A DNA stretch of 64,000 nucleotides, taken from positions 1,364,001 to 1,428,000 of the forward strand of contig OY782875.1 in assembly GCA_963678565.1 (NCBI GenBank), in the 5' to 3' direction. The translations under genes were made by a program, and so were the position numbers. Below are positions 25,332 to 34,398 of the stretch, one piece after another. Under the pieces are notes generated by a model, which had not been told where the DNA came from, did no database searches, and saw nothing but the letters and a program-made list of their open reading frames with translations. Positions within the stretch are counted from its first letter, which is position 1; each line of letters begins with the position of its first letter. The stretch is from SKHV01 sp963678565 (GTDB lineage Bacteria > Bacteroidota > Bacteroidia > Bacteroidales > Prolixibacteraceae).

Positions 25332-26763
25332 TTTTTGGCCAGTTCTTTTGCTCTGTGTGAGTAATAACCAATTCTACCGAATAATTGTTTTTAAGCCAAT
25401 GAAACATTCTTTCAGCATTGTAAACCGAGCGATGTTGTCCGCCAGTGCATCCAAAATTAATACATAAATGATTGAAGCCTCTCTTGAGGTATTCTTCAAC
25501 CGATATGCCTACCAATTTTTGAGCCGCTTTTTGAAATTCTTCAACTTCATTATGTTCTTCGAGGTAGTTGATTACAGATTGATCTAATCCGCTTAGTTTT
25601 TTGTATTCCTCTAATCTTCCGGGGTTTGGTAATCCTCTACAATCAAATGCAAATCCACCTCCGTTGCTTGATGGGTCTTCGGGGATTCCTTTTTTATAGG
25701 AAAAACTTGTGATACGTACGGTTAACTTTTTAGCATCAGGCTGATAAGGTTTTGCCCATTTTGATTCAGCTAAAATATTTGTAATTCGCTTTATCTCAGG
25801 CAAGTCGATTGACAACTTTTCATCAAATATAAACTGCAAGTTGCTTAAAGCCTTTGGGATGCTATTTATGAAGTTTTGTTTTTTCTCAAAAATGCCGCGG
25901 TAACCATACGCGCCTAGTGCTTGTAGAATTCGAACTAAAACGAAACCGTAATATTGTGCCACAAATTCATTTTCATCCAGATCAATTTTCTTTTTTATGC
26001 TTTCAATATAGTATGACAACAACGATTCTCGTTGAATTTTATTTAAATGCGATTTGGGGCTGTATAAAATTGAAGCTAGATCGTATTGCAATGCACCTTT
26101 TCTTCCGCCTTGGTAATCAATAAACCATGGTTTATCTTCCGAAATCATAATGTTTCGAGATTGGAAGTCGCGAAACATAAAGTAATCAGAAGGCGCTTTC
26201 TCTAGCAATTCAATTATTGTTTGGAAATCATTTTCAAGTAAACTTTCATCGAACGGAATTGAGGTTAGTTTAAGAAAATTGTATTTGAAATAGTTTAAAT
26301 CCCATTGGACCGATTGTGCATCAAATTTTTCACGAGGATAACATTTAGAAAAATCAATATGTTTTGCACCCAAAACTTGAAAATCAATCAACATTTCGAT
26401 CGATTTTTTAATACAGCATAGTGGATATTCTTCTGTTTCCTCTCGTTGATACGCTTGAATTGAATCGAATAGTGCTTTATTTCCTAAATCGCGAATTAAA
26501 TAGTGCTTTTGGTCTTCATCAATTTTGTAAATCGAGGGAACATTTAATTTTAGGCTTAAAAAGGTTTGGGTAAAACTAAAAAATGCTTCGTTCTCTTTGA
26601 TATCATTATTGTATGCACCAATGGCAGTATAATTACTGCTGTGTATTCTATAGTATTTTCGGTTTGATCCTGATTCGGGTAATGCTAATATGGATTTTGG
26701 AGATTCTGAAAAATGATTTTGAAATAGTTGTGAAAGTATCGTAATCGTTGTTGGTTGGTTCAT
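25324..26763 (-). CDS. aminoglycoside-phosphotransferase-like kinase fused to a RapZ C-terminal domain
   Basis: Residues about 20-320 form an APH-type kinase. It has a G-rich start (SGSNRKYYRI), a catalytic-loop-like FMFRDFQSRNIMI and the metal motif FIDYQGGRKG, as in AmgK-type sugar kinases of cell-wall recycling. Residues about 345-479 are a RapZ C-terminal domain, with RITSFSYKKGIPEDP, FDCRGLPNPG and FGCTGGQHRSV. In Enterobacteria that domain binds glucosamine-6-phosphate; the nucleotide-binding N-terminal half of RapZ is replaced here by the kinase. A link between amino-sugar phosphorylation and amino-sugar sensing is an inference. The gene overlaps the 40-residue Cys protein downstream. 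Confidence 0.85.
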   Translation of the reverse strand: MNQPTTITILSQLFQNHFSESPKSILALPESGSNRKYYRIHSSNYTAIGAYNNDIKENEAFFSFTQTFLSLKLNVPSIYKIDEDQKHYLIRDLGNKALFDSIQAYQREETEEYPLCCIKKSIEMLIDFQVLGAKHIDFSKCYPREKFDAQSVQWDLNYFKYNFLKLTSIPFDESLLENDFQTIIELLEKAPSDYFMFRDFQSRNIMISEDKPWFIDYQGGRKGALQYDLASILYSPKSHLNKIQRESLLSYYIESIKKKIDLDENEFVAQYYGFVLVRILQALGAYGYRGIFEKKQNFINSIPKALSNLQFIFDEKLSIDLPEIKRITNILAESKWAKPYQPDAKKLTVRITSFSYKKGIPEDPSSNGGGFAFDCRGLPNPGRLEEYKKLSGLDQSVINYLEEHNEVEEFQKAAQKLVGISVEEYLKRGFNHLCINFGCTGGQHRSVYNAERMFHWLKNNYSVELVITHTEQKNWPKNE

Positions 26764-26871
26764 ATTGATATCTAATCGTGTAACACAAATTTGCTAAAAA
26801 AATGTGAATATTATGCACTAATTGTCTTTAATGATTTGTTAAAAATAATTAGAGGATATAAAATTCTATTG

Positions 26872-26879
26872 TATTTTTG
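26872..26879 (+). promoter_or_regulatory. -7 element upstream of the acyltransferase gene
   Basis: Perfect TATTTTTG, 75 nt before the preferred ATG at 26955; no matching -33 element is evident. Confidence 0.4.
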
Positions 26880-26954
26880 AATCACCATTATTTGTACGCA
26901 TTGTAGCCTTAGCTTAGTCCTGCAATGGTGTGTACAAGCTTAATTTTAAGTTTT

Positions 26955-27758
26955 ATGAAACTAAGTAATCAATTTTTCTCGGCGAATACTTACGAAACCG
27001 ACAAGAATCATAAGCGCGCTTTAGGTGATATTTTATCGTTGAATACCAGTGTTTATTTTAATATTGGCTTTATGCGATTTTTGCAAGTTAATCGCAAATA
27101 TGCATTTCAAAATATTTACGATACCGAACGTTGGGCTTTAAGTTCTTACGAGATATTAAAGTTTATCGAAAATTGCGGCGGAAAATTTCATATTACTGGT
27201 TTTGAACATGTTGAAAAAGTGAAAGATGAACCAGTGGTTTTTATCAGTAACCATATGGGAACGCTTGAAACAATGGTTTTTCCTTGTTTAATTGCACCAA
27301 CAAAAGAAGTAACTTTTGTTGTGAAAGATAGTTTAACCAAAGGAACTTTTGGCCCAATTATGCGTGCTCGTAATCCGATTGCTGTAGGTCGAAAAGACTC
27401 AAGAAAAGACCTAATGACTGTGATGACAGAAGGACAGAGAAAACTAAAGGAGGGAACCTCTGTGGTGATATTTCCGCAAAGTACGCGAACTGAAAAATTC
27501 ATTATCAATCAGTTTAATTCCTTAGGTGTTAAGCTCGCTCAAAAAGCAGGAGTGAAGGTGGTTCCTATGGCCATTCGTACTGATTTTTGGGGAAATGGAA
27601 GATTGCTCAAAGACTTAGGCTCCATTCATCGAGATATTCCAATAAATATTAAGTTTGGTGAGCCTTTAGAGGTTGTTGGGAATGGAAAAGAAACGCATAA
27701 AGCGGTAGTTGAATTTATTCAATCGAATCTTGAAAAATGGGGCATCGAAATTATTTAA
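26955..27758 (+). CDS. PlsC-like 1-acyl-glycerol-3-phosphate acyltransferase
   Basis: Membrane-associated acyltransferase of phospholipid or ornithine-lipid synthesis. The usual NHx4D catalytic block is seen as SNHMGTLETM, with Glu where Asp is normal. The EGTRS block is seen as FPQSTRTEKF, again divergent. So the fold is clear but the substrate may not be the standard lysophosphatidate. About 267 residues; no strong membrane helix. A Met at 26925 is also in frame but gives an unlikely extension. Its stop directly abuts that of nspC. Confidence 0.8.
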   Translation: MKLSNQFFSANTYETDKNHKRALGDILSLNTSVYFNIGFMRFLQVNRKYAFQNIYDTERWALSSYEILKFIENCGGKFHITGFEHVEKVKDEPVVFISNHMGTLETMVFPCLIAPTKEVTFVVKDSLTKGTFGPIMRARNPIAVGRKDSRKDLMTVMTEGQRKLKEGTSVVIFPQSTRTEKFIINQFNSLGVKLAQKAGVKVVPMAIRTDFWGNGRLLKDLGSIHRDIPINIKFGEPLEVVGNGKETHKAVVEFIQSNLEKWGIEII

Positions 27759-28901
27759 CTACGAAAGTTTATTCTTAAAATCTTCATATCCAAATTTTCG
27801 AATCAATCGAAATCCTTCCTGCTTATTCCAAGTTCCGATTGCTGGATGTCCTACGCCATTAAAAAAAGTAGTTTTCACCATGGTATAGTGAATCATATCT
27901 TCAAAAATAATTTTGTCGCCTATTTTTAATTTTTGATCGAAAGACCAAAAGCCAACATAGTCACCCGAAAGGCAAGAGTTGCCACCCATTCGATAAGTTG
28001 GTAGATTGGGTTGAGGGTCAAAGTACGAACCAATTATTTTCGGTTTATAGGGCATTTCTAAACAGTCGGGCATGTGTGCTGCAAACGAAACATTCAAAAT
28101 TGCGGTTTTTATACCTTTGTTTTCAACAATATCCACAACATCGGAAACTAAATAGCCTGTTTCCCAGGCAAAGGCACTTCCCGGTTCTAAAATTACTTCA
28201 ACATTGTTGCGTTTTTTGAAAGCTTTTAATAGTTCAATTAAATGCTCAATGTCGTAATCTTTATGTGTCATTAAATGTCCTCCGCCCATATTTACCCATT
28301 TAATTTTTGGTAGAAAGCGAGCAAATTTTTCTTCAAAAGCCTTCAATGTTTTTTCTAGGTCGAACGATTTTGATTCGCATAATGCATGAAAGTGTAATCC
28401 TTCAATTTCTTGGGGTAATTCTTCGGGAAGGTCGTCGGCAATAATTCCTAATCTTGATCCAGGCGCACACGGATTGTAAAGTTCTGTCTCTACTTCTGAA
28501 TACTCGGGATTAACTCTAATTCCTAAAGATATCTTTCTTTGAGAATTTTTTACTGATGGTAAAAATTGTTGAAATTGATTGAGAGAATTGAAGGTGATGT
28601 GACTTGAATAACTCATCAATTCATCAAATTCATCAACAACATAAGTCGGCGAATAGGTGTGCGTTAGAGTTCCGAATTCTTCAAAAGCTAATCGTGCTTC
28701 GTGTAAAGAACTGGAAGTTGTTGAATCGATGTATTTTCGAATTAAAGGAAAGGAATTCCACAAGGCAAAACCTTTAAAAGCCAGAATGATATCAATCCCA
28801 GCTCTCTCTTTGACAGAAGCAATCAGTTGAAGATTTTTATCGAGCAAATGTTCGTCCAATACAAAACATGGCGAAGGAACCTTTTCAAAATCAATGCCCA
28901 T
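27759..28901 (-). CDS. nspC: carboxynorspermidine decarboxylase
   Basis: PLP enzyme that decarboxylates carboxynorspermidine/carboxyspermidine to the polyamine. It belongs to the alanine-racemase-fold III decarboxylases: the PLP lysine is in LAFKGFALW (Lys 43), and the HALCES and NMGGGHLMT motifs follow. Length 380 aa. It completes the pathway started by the dehydrogenase at 11708-12901. It is 37 nt downstream of dapA and probably in the same operon; both enzymes draw on aspartate semialdehyde, directly (dapA) or one step back (nspC). Confidence 0.93.
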   Translation of the reverse strand: MGIDFEKVPSPCFVLDEHLLDKNLQLIASVKERAGIDIILAFKGFALWNSFPLIRKYIDSTTSSSLHEARLAFEEFGTLTHTYSPTYVVDEFDELMSYSSHITFNSLNQFQQFLPSVKNSQRKISLGIRVNPEYSEVETELYNPCAPGSRLGIIADDLPEELPQEIEGLHFHALCESKSFDLEKTLKAFEEKFARFLPKIKWVNMGGGHLMTHKDYDIEHLIELLKAFKKRNNVEVILEPGSAFAWETGYLVSDVVDIVENKGIKTAILNVSFAAHMPDCLEMPYKPKIIGSYFDPQPNLPTYRMGGNSCLSGDYVGFWSFDQKLKIGDKIIFEDMIHYTMVKTTFFNGVGHPAIGTWNKQEGFRLIRKFGYEDFKNKLS

Positions 28902-28938
28902 GCGAAATACTATTTATTGATTTAAATAAATTGAATCA

Positions 28939-29805
28939 CTAGAAATTCGAAATTTCCTTGTAAGTTTCATCGCTTACCGGAACTAATGGCAATCGCAATA
29001 CATTTTTAATAATTCCTTTTTGATGTAAAAATGCTTTTACGCCTGCAGGGTTTCCTTCTTTGAATAATAGTTCAATCAATTCGGCATATGAATCTTGCTC
29101 TTTTTCTGAACCTACAGATTTTGCCATGCAATTATTGGTTAGCTGAACCGTTTTTGCAGGAAAAGCGTTGGCCATTACCGAAATAACCCCTTTCCCGCCC
29201 ACTTTACATACATCATAAATTACAGCATCGTCTCCCGATAAAATAGTTTTATTATCGCTAGCGTTTTCAATAATTTGTTTCACCTGATCGATATCGCCCG
29301 AAGCTTCTTTTATTCCAATAAATTTATCGGATGCATTGAATAAGCGAATAGTCGTTTCTGCGTCCATATTGGCTCCACAGCGTCCTGGAACATTGTATAG
29401 CATTATTGGAACCGGACTTGCTTTTGCAATGGCCATAAAGTGTTGAAAAATTCCTTCTTGCGTTGGCTTACTGTAGTAAGGTACAACCGATAAAATTCCA
29501 TCAACACCTTTTAAGTCAGCTTCTTTTAGGTGTTTGATAACTTCAGCTGTGTTGTTTCCTCCAAAACCTACCATTAAAGGTACTCGGCCATTTATTTTTT
29601 CACGCGTAAAATTATATACTTGGTGACGTTCCTCATGCGACATGGTGGCAGTTTCGGCAGTAGTTCCCAATGAAAGCAGAAAATCTACTTTGTTTTCGAT
29701 TTGGAATTCAATGAGTTTTTCCAATGCTTCGAAATCAATTGATTGATCACTTGCTTTAAAAGGTGTTACTAGTGCTGTTCCTGTTCCCGTGAATGTGTCC
29801 ATCAT
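28939..29805 (-). CDS. dapA: 4-hydroxy-tetrahydrodipicolinate synthase
   Basis: Condenses pyruvate and aspartate semialdehyde, the first committed step to lysine and diaminopimelate. The Schiff-base lysine is in GIKEASG (Lys 166), the catalytic Tyr in YNVPGR (Tyr 137), and the GTTAE substrate loop at residues 47-51. 288 residues. The start overlaps the stop of the upstream gene in ATGA. Confidence 0.96.
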   Translation of the reverse strand: MMDTFTGTGTALVTPFKASDQSIDFEALEKLIEFQIENKVDFLLSLGTTAETATMSHEERHQVYNFTREKINGRVPLMVGFGGNNTAEVIKHLKEADLKGVDGILSVVPYYSKPTQEGIFQHFMAIAKASPVPIMLYNVPGRCGANMDAETTIRLFNASDKFIGIKEASGDIDQVKQIIENASDNKTILSGDDAVIYDVCKVGGKGVISVMANAFPAKTVQLTNNCMAKSVGSEKEQDSYAELIELLFKEGNPAGVKAFLHQKGIIKNVLRLPLVPVSDETYKEISNF

Positions 29806-30311
29806 AAAATAGAGTCGGATTTTAAATTTTTAATGGCTTTAACAACTTCCTCCAACAATTGTTGAATATTTATTTCAGCCTGCTTTATTATTAAGTCGTA
29901 TGTGTCTTTATTTTGCTGTCCGGCAATTTTAAATTTTGCTAAGGATACAGCACAAATATATTCAATTGCTTGATTCTTTCCATCAGATAAATTCAGAATC
30001 ATGTCATATGGTTCAAGAAATTGTGATTTTAAAACTGATTTTTTAGGAATACCCAAGAAATTCAGATCCTTCTTTCCAATTACATTTGAAGGTTGATCAG
30101 AAAGTTCAGAGGAAAAAAAGATGATTTTTGATTGCTGTAAAATTGGATCGTTTGAAAGCTGCTCAACTTTAAGCTGCTGATTTGCATCAACAAGCACCAA
30201 TATCGAATTTGATTTTTCTGAGGAAGGAAAAATAACTTTTCTTTTTTTAGTGCGAAACGATCGTTTTGAAAAGTTCGTTTGTGCTTGAATCAGTAATTTT
30301 TGCAAAATCAT
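29802..30311 (-). CDS. DUF6913-type protein upstream of dapA
   Basis: A 169-residue basic protein with an N-terminal QTNFSKRSFRTKKRKVIFPSS stretch, then an alternating alpha/beta chain (SILVLVDANQQ, KIIFFSSE, YDMILNLSDG). I recall this arrangement from a Bacteroidota family often located beside dapA and annotated DUF6913, but I cannot test the match. No signal peptide or membrane segment is seen. Translation of dapA is likely coupled to it through the ATGA overlap. Confidence 0.6.
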   Translation of the reverse strand: MILQKLLIQAQTNFSKRSFRTKKRKVIFPSSEKSNSILVLVDANQQLKVEQLSNDPILQQSKIIFFSSELSDQPSNVIGKKDLNFLGIPKKSVLKSQFLEPYDMILNLSDGKNQAIEYICAVSLAKFKIAGQQNKDTYDLIIKQAEINIQQLLEEVVKAIKNLKSDSIL

Positions 30312-30341
30312 ATTACAAAAATAAGAAATGCAATGAGCTTT

Positions 30342-30380
30342 AAAACAAGAAAGGATGTCCTAGACATCCTTTCTTGTTTT
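30342..30380. terminator. terminator of the ferredoxin gene
   Basis: An 18-bp perfect stem (30342-30359 with 30363-30380; core AAGGATGTC / GACATCCTT) with a 3-nt loop, immediately after the ferredoxin gene. It lies between that gene and the DUF6913-dapA operon on the same strand and should insulate them. Confidence 0.88.
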
Positions 30381-30402
30381 ATTTTTTAATGTTGAAGTCG
30401 AA

Positions 30403-30570
30403 TTATTCCGCAGAAATACATTCTACAGGACAAACTTCAGCACATGAACCACAGTCAGTACAAAGATCAGCGTCAATAGTATAAATATCTCCTTCAGCAA
30501 TTGCTTCAACTGGGCATTCATCGATACATGTACCGCATGCAATACATTCGTCAGAAATAACGTAAGCCAT
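30403..30570 (-). CDS. 2[4Fe-4S] ferredoxin
   Basis: A 55-residue bacterial-type ferredoxin. Two clusters are bound by C-x2-C-x2-C-x3-CP motifs: CIACGTCIDECP (Cys 9, 12, 15, 19) and CTDCGSCAEVCP (Cys 37, 40, 43, 47), plus an extra Cys at 51. It is a low-potential electron carrier in the cytosol. It is transcribed alone from its own promoter, divergently from the nearby NfnAB genes, whose enzyme uses reduced ferredoxin. Confidence 0.97.
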   Translation of the reverse strand: MAYVISDECIACGTCIDECPVEAIAEGDIYTIDADLCTDCGSCAEVCPVECISAE

Positions 30571-30607
30571 AGTTATTAATTTTTATTATTAATTGATTTT
30601 TCAAAAG

Positions 30608-30637
30608 CAAAAGTAACAAGTTATTTTAAAAAACAAA
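30608..30637 (-). promoter_or_regulatory. promoter of the ferredoxin gene
   Basis: On the minus strand TTTG (30637-30634), an 18-nt spacer and a perfect TACTTTTG (30615-30608), about 38 nt before the ATG. Confidence 0.75.
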
Positions 30638-31016
30638 TGTTGAAACAAGCTAATTAACGTATCTAAAATTAGTCTTAACAAAAATGCTTTGTGGCTTATC
30701 ACTTAACTACGAAGAATCGTAAACCTCGTAAAATCTTGTCGTTTTAGAACAATGTATAAAATCATTCAAAAAATGAGATTTCTCATAAAAATTATCATTT
30801 TGGTTCACAAAAATATCAGTCTCTTTTTCTTTGATTATAACTTGCTGTAAATTAGTTGTATGTGTTGTGTTGTGGTTTCTGTTGCTATCAAATCTGTTGA
30901 ATCAGTGAGGATAAAGATGCTTTTTTGTAAAATAATGAATTGAAAAAAGGTACTCATTTGAGGAATGAAGTTTTATTTTTGCGCAGAATTAACAAAACAA
31001 CGATTTACTTTCTTTA
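30638..31016. other. divergent control region between ferredoxin and nfnA
   Basis: About 380 nt without a gene. It holds a perfect TATTTTTG -7 element for the plus strand at 30974-30981, 35 nt before nfnA, without a good -33 partner. A small palindrome, ATGAGA-TT-TCTCAT (30773-30786), could be an operator. Nothing else is recognised. Confidence 0.5.
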
Positions 31017-31841
31017 ATGTACCAAATAGTTAATAAAGAATTTTTTTCAGATAAAGTTGTCAAACTAACAATAGAAGCACCACTTATTGCTAAATCTCGA
31101 AAACCAGGGAATTTTATTATTCTTCGAGTTGATGAACATGGTGAAAGGCTACCTTTAACTATTGCAGGAGCTGATACTTCAAAGGGAACAATTGATATCA
31201 TCGCACAAATAGTTGGGGTAACTACTGAAAAATTAGCGAAACTCAATATTCGAGATACCCTAGTTGATTTGGTTGGGCCGTTGGGGCAAGAAACAGAAAT
31301 ACATAAAGTCGGAACGGTTTTGGCTTGCGGCGGTGGTGTTGGTGTTGCACCTCTTTTACCAATTGTTGAAGGTTTTAAAAAAGCCGGCAATCGTGTAATT
31401 ACTGTTTTAGCAGCCCGATCGAAAGATTTAATTATTCTCGAAGAAGAAGTTCGAAAATGGTCTGATGAAGTTATTGTGATGACAGATGATGGTTCACATG
31501 GAAGTAAAGGTTTAATTACCGAAGGAGCTGAAAAGGTTATCCAGCGTGAGAAGGTCGATGAATGCATTGCAATTGGACCAGCTGTGATGATGAAATTTAC
31601 CGCTTTACTTACTCAAAAATATAAGATCCCTACGCAAGCCAGTTTAAATTCAATTATGGTTGATGGTACCGGAATGTGTGGTGCTTGTCGCGTAACTGTT
31701 GGCGGAAAAACAAAATTTACTTGTGTTGATGGTCCCGAATTTAATGCCCACGAAATTGATTTTAATGAATTAATGATGCGCTTGGGGGGCTATAAAAATG
31801 AAGAACACATTGCATTTGAAAAATATCATAACGAAGTTTAA
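31017..31841 (+). CDS. nfnA: ferredoxin-NADP+ reductase subunit alpha (NfnA-like)
   Basis: FAD/NAD-binding subunit of the NADH-dependent reduced ferredoxin:NADP+ oxidoreductase, related to the PyrK subunit of dihydroorotate dehydrogenase. Visible are the FAD domain (RLPLTIAG), the nucleotide-binding ACGGGVGVAPL segment (about 103-113) and the C-terminal 2Fe-2S motif with Cys 221, 224 and 236 (GMCGACRV ... FTC). The gene ends 8 nt before its partner. The pair could instead be called sulfide dehydrogenase/glutamate synthase-like; NfnAB fits best because both subunits are adjacent and no large GltB is present. Confidence 0.85.
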   Translation: MYQIVNKEFFSDKVVKLTIEAPLIAKSRKPGNFIILRVDEHGERLPLTIAGADTSKGTIDIIAQIVGVTTEKLAKLNIRDTLVDLVGPLGQETEIHKVGTVLACGGGVGVAPLLPIVEGFKKAGNRVITVLAARSKDLIILEEEVRKWSDEVIVMTDDGSHGSKGLITEGAEKVIQREKVDECIAIGPAVMMKFTALLTQKYKIPTQASLNSIMVDGTGMCGACRVTVGGKTKFTCVDGPEFNAHEIDFNELMMRLGGYKNEEHIAFEKYHNEV

Positions 31842-31849
31842 GTAGCAAA

Positions 31850-33331
31850 ATGACTGATCTGAAGAATTATCTGAAAGAACGAAGAGATCAGCAATGGCGA
31901 GCTGAACTTCGAAACAAAATAAAAGGAAAAGAGCGAACTGCAATCAAGCGAGTTCAAATGAGTGAGCAAGCTCCTGAGGAAAGAATTAAATTTCAGGATT
32001 TAGAAGTAAACAAAGGATTGAATAAAGAACAAGCCGTTGTTGAAGCTTCTCGTTGCATGGATTGTGCAAATCCAACTTGTATCGAAGGTTGTCCGGTACA
32101 AATAAACATTCCCGAATTCATAAAAAATGTGGAAAGGGAAGAGTTTGGTATTGCTGCACAGGTTATTAAAAAAACCAGTAGTTTGCCAGCTGTTTGTGGT
32201 CGTGTTTGTCCTCAGGAAAAGCAGTGCGAAGCAGCCTGTTTCTATACAACAAAATTAAAGAAAACACCTGTTGCAATCGGATATTTGGAACGATTTGTTG
32301 CCGATACTGAGCGGGAGAGTGGAAAAACTGAATTGCCAGAATGTGCTCCCGATAATGGAATCAAAGTAGCAGCAATTGGCTCTGGTCCATCTTCTTTGTC
32401 ATTTGCGGCCGATATGGCTAAATATGGTTATCAAGTGACCGTTTTTGAAGCTTTGCATGAAGTTGGAGGCGTTTTAAAATATGGTATTCCTGAATTTCGT
32501 TTACCCAATTCAGTTGTTGATGTTGAATTGGATAATATGCGTAAGATGGGTGTCGAATTTCGTACAAATTTCATTGTTGGGAAAACAGCATCTATAAATG
32601 ATTTAGAAGCAGAAGGTTTTCAGGCATTTTTTGTTGGGAGTGGAGCCGGATTACCCCGTTTTATGAATATTCCGGGCGAGAATTTCAATGGTATCATGTC
32701 TTCAAACGAGTACTTAACTCGTGTGAATTTAATGAAAGCAAACAGTGATGATTACGATACTTTAGTTTTAAAGGGGAAAAATGTAGCAGTGGTTGGTGGC
32801 GGCAATACTGCCATGGATTCGGTTCGTACTGCAAAGCGATTAGGTGCCGAGCGAGCAATGGTTATTTACCGTCGATCACGTGATGAAATGCCTGCTCGAG
32901 TGGAAGAAGTTCACCATGCTATTGAAGAAGGAATTGAATTTATGAACCTGCGAAATCCGATTGAATATTTTGCAGATGAAAATGGGCGTGTAAATAAAAT
33001 GCGCATTCAACACATGCAACTGGGAGAGCCTGATGCATCCGGAAGAAGACGCCCAATTGCAATCGAGGGTTCAGAAGAAGATATTGAGGTTGATGTAGTG
33101 GTAGTTGCTGTTGGTGTTTCACCAAACCCTCTAATTCCATCTAGTTTACCCGATTTAAAAGTTTCTCGTTGGGGAACGATCATCGTAAATGAACAAATGC
33201 AATCTTCAATTGAGAATGTATTTTGCGGAGGTGATATTGTTAGAGGTGGTGCAACCGTAATTCTAGCAATGGGAGATGGGCGTAAAGCCGCATTGAATAT
33301 GAATCGGTATTTAAAGGATAAAAAAGTTTGA
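31850..33331 (+). CDS. nfnB: NfnB-like / NADPH-dependent glutamate synthase small-chain family oxidoreductase
   Basis: Large subunit of NfnAB, able to bifurcate electrons from NADPH to ferredoxin and NAD+, or the reverse. The N-terminus has the [4Fe-4S] Cys motifs CMDCANPTCIEGCP and CGRVCPQEKQCEAAC. Then come two dinucleotide-binding domains, GSGPSSLSFAADMA (near residue 178) and VAVVGGGNTAMDSVRTA. The C-terminal VFCGGDIVRGGATVI segment is shared with GltD. 493 residues. It is the second gene of a two-gene operon; a separate short gap leads to the dihydroorotate dehydrogenase-like gene. Confidence 0.86.
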   Translation: MTDLKNYLKERRDQQWRAELRNKIKGKERTAIKRVQMSEQAPEERIKFQDLEVNKGLNKEQAVVEASRCMDCANPTCIEGCPVQINIPEFIKNVEREEFGIAAQVIKKTSSLPAVCGRVCPQEKQCEAACFYTTKLKKTPVAIGYLERFVADTERESGKTELPECAPDNGIKVAAIGSGPSSLSFAADMAKYGYQVTVFEALHEVGGVLKYGIPEFRLPNSVVDVELDNMRKMGVEFRTNFIVGKTASINDLEAEGFQAFFVGSGAGLPRFMNIPGENFNGIMSSNEYLTRVNLMKANSDDYDTLVLKGKNVAVVGGGNTAMDSVRTAKRLGAERAMVIYRRSRDEMPARVEEVHHAIEEGIEFMNLRNPIEYFADENGRVNKMRIQHMQLGEPDASGRRRPIAIEGSEEDIEVDVVVVAVGVSPNPLIPSSLPDLKVSRWGTIIVNEQMQSSIENVFCGGDIVRGGATVILAMGDGRKAALNMNRYLKDKKV

Positions 33332-33405
33332 TATTAACTGATTGAATTTTAAATTGCAACGTTGCTTCTAAAAAGTAAATCAAGCAAAACCAAAACAATA
33401 CGAAA

Positions 33406-34398
33406 ATGGCAAAATTAGATACTCAGTTTTTTGGTCTATCACTAAAAACACCAATTATTATTGGTAGTTCTGGATTGTCTTCATCGGTTGAAAAAATTAA
33501 GCAATTCGAAGAAAATGGAGCAGGAGCTGTAGTGTTGAAATCAATTTTTGAAGAGGAGATTTATTACGCTTATCAAGAAGAACTTAAAAAGCAATTAATT
33601 GGCCATCATAATTTAGAGCATCTCGATTATTTCGATTATGAAATTAAAACAGATCAAATTCAAAAGTACTTGACCTTGATAAAAGATGCCAAAAAGCAAG
33701 GGGTTTCGATACCAATTGTTGCAAGCATTAATTGTAGTTCGAGTAACGATTGGATCTTTTTTGCAAAAAAATTAGAAGAAGCAGGTGCTGATGCGATTGA
33801 ATTAAACATGTTTGTTTTACCAACCGATATTGAGCGATCGTCTGAAGAGGTTCATTATTATTATTACTCGATTATTCGAAAAGTTGTTGGTTCTGTTTCT
33901 ATTCCGGTTTCGGTAAAACTTTCTCCATATTTTTCAGACTTAGCGGGTGTTTTGCGCGATATTTCAGAAATGGGAATCGCGGGTATTACCTTGTTTAATC
34001 GTACTTATAATATCGATATCGATATCAATAATAAGGAATTAGTTCCGGCAATGATTTTAAGTCATCAATTTGAATATTTGCAATCCTTACGTTGGGTTGG
34101 AATTATGGATAAGATTGTTTCGTGTGAATTGAGTGCAAGTACCGGGATACATGATGTTGAAACGGTTATTAAACTAATCATGGCAGGTGCGAGTGCAACG
34201 CAAGTTGTTTCGGGTGTTTATAAAAACGGCTTTGGTTTTGTAAAAGAATTGGTGGTTAAACTATCGGAGTGGATGGACGAGAATGGCTTCGAATCCATTG
34301 AAGAATTAAAAGGAGCTGCCAATAGTATCAACGTAAAAAATCCGGCGTGGTACGAAAGAGTTCAGTTTATGAAGTATTTTGGGGAGTACGATCAATAG
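33406..34398 (+). CDS. dihydroorotate dehydrogenase-like flavoprotein
   Basis: A 330-residue FMN-binding TIM barrel resembling class 1 PyrD. LKTPIIIGSSGLS at the N-terminus and IPVSVKLSPYFSD, SASTGIHD and AGASATQVVSG along the barrel are typical. The catalytic Cys/Ser loop reads ASINCSSSNDWIFF and is not a clean PyrD match. Bacteroidota often carry such a paralogue besides true PyrD, so the substrate is uncertain. It follows nfnB by 74 nt, and its stop directly abuts the convergent glycosyltransferase gene. Confidence 0.8.
   Translation: MAKLDTQFFGLSLKTPIIIGSSGLSSSVEKIKQFEENGAGAVVLKSIFEEEIYYAYQEELKKQLIGHHNLEHLDYFDYEIKTDQIQKYLTLIKDAKKQGVSIPIVASINCSSSNDWIFFAKKLEEAGADAIELNMFVLPTDIERSSEEVHYYYYSIIRKVVGSVSIPVSVKLSPYFSDLAGVLRDISEMGIAGITLFNRTYNIDIDINNKELVPAMILSHQFEYLQSLRWVGIMDKIVSCELSASTGIHDVETVIKLIMAGASATQVVSGVYKNGFGFVKELVVKLSEWMDENGFESIEELKGAANSINVKNPAWYERVQFMKYFGEYDQ

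Noticed and set aside
30773..30786. Small palindrome treated as a riboswitch or terminator
   Set aside because: Only a 6-bp stem with no T-run; listed as a possible operator at most.
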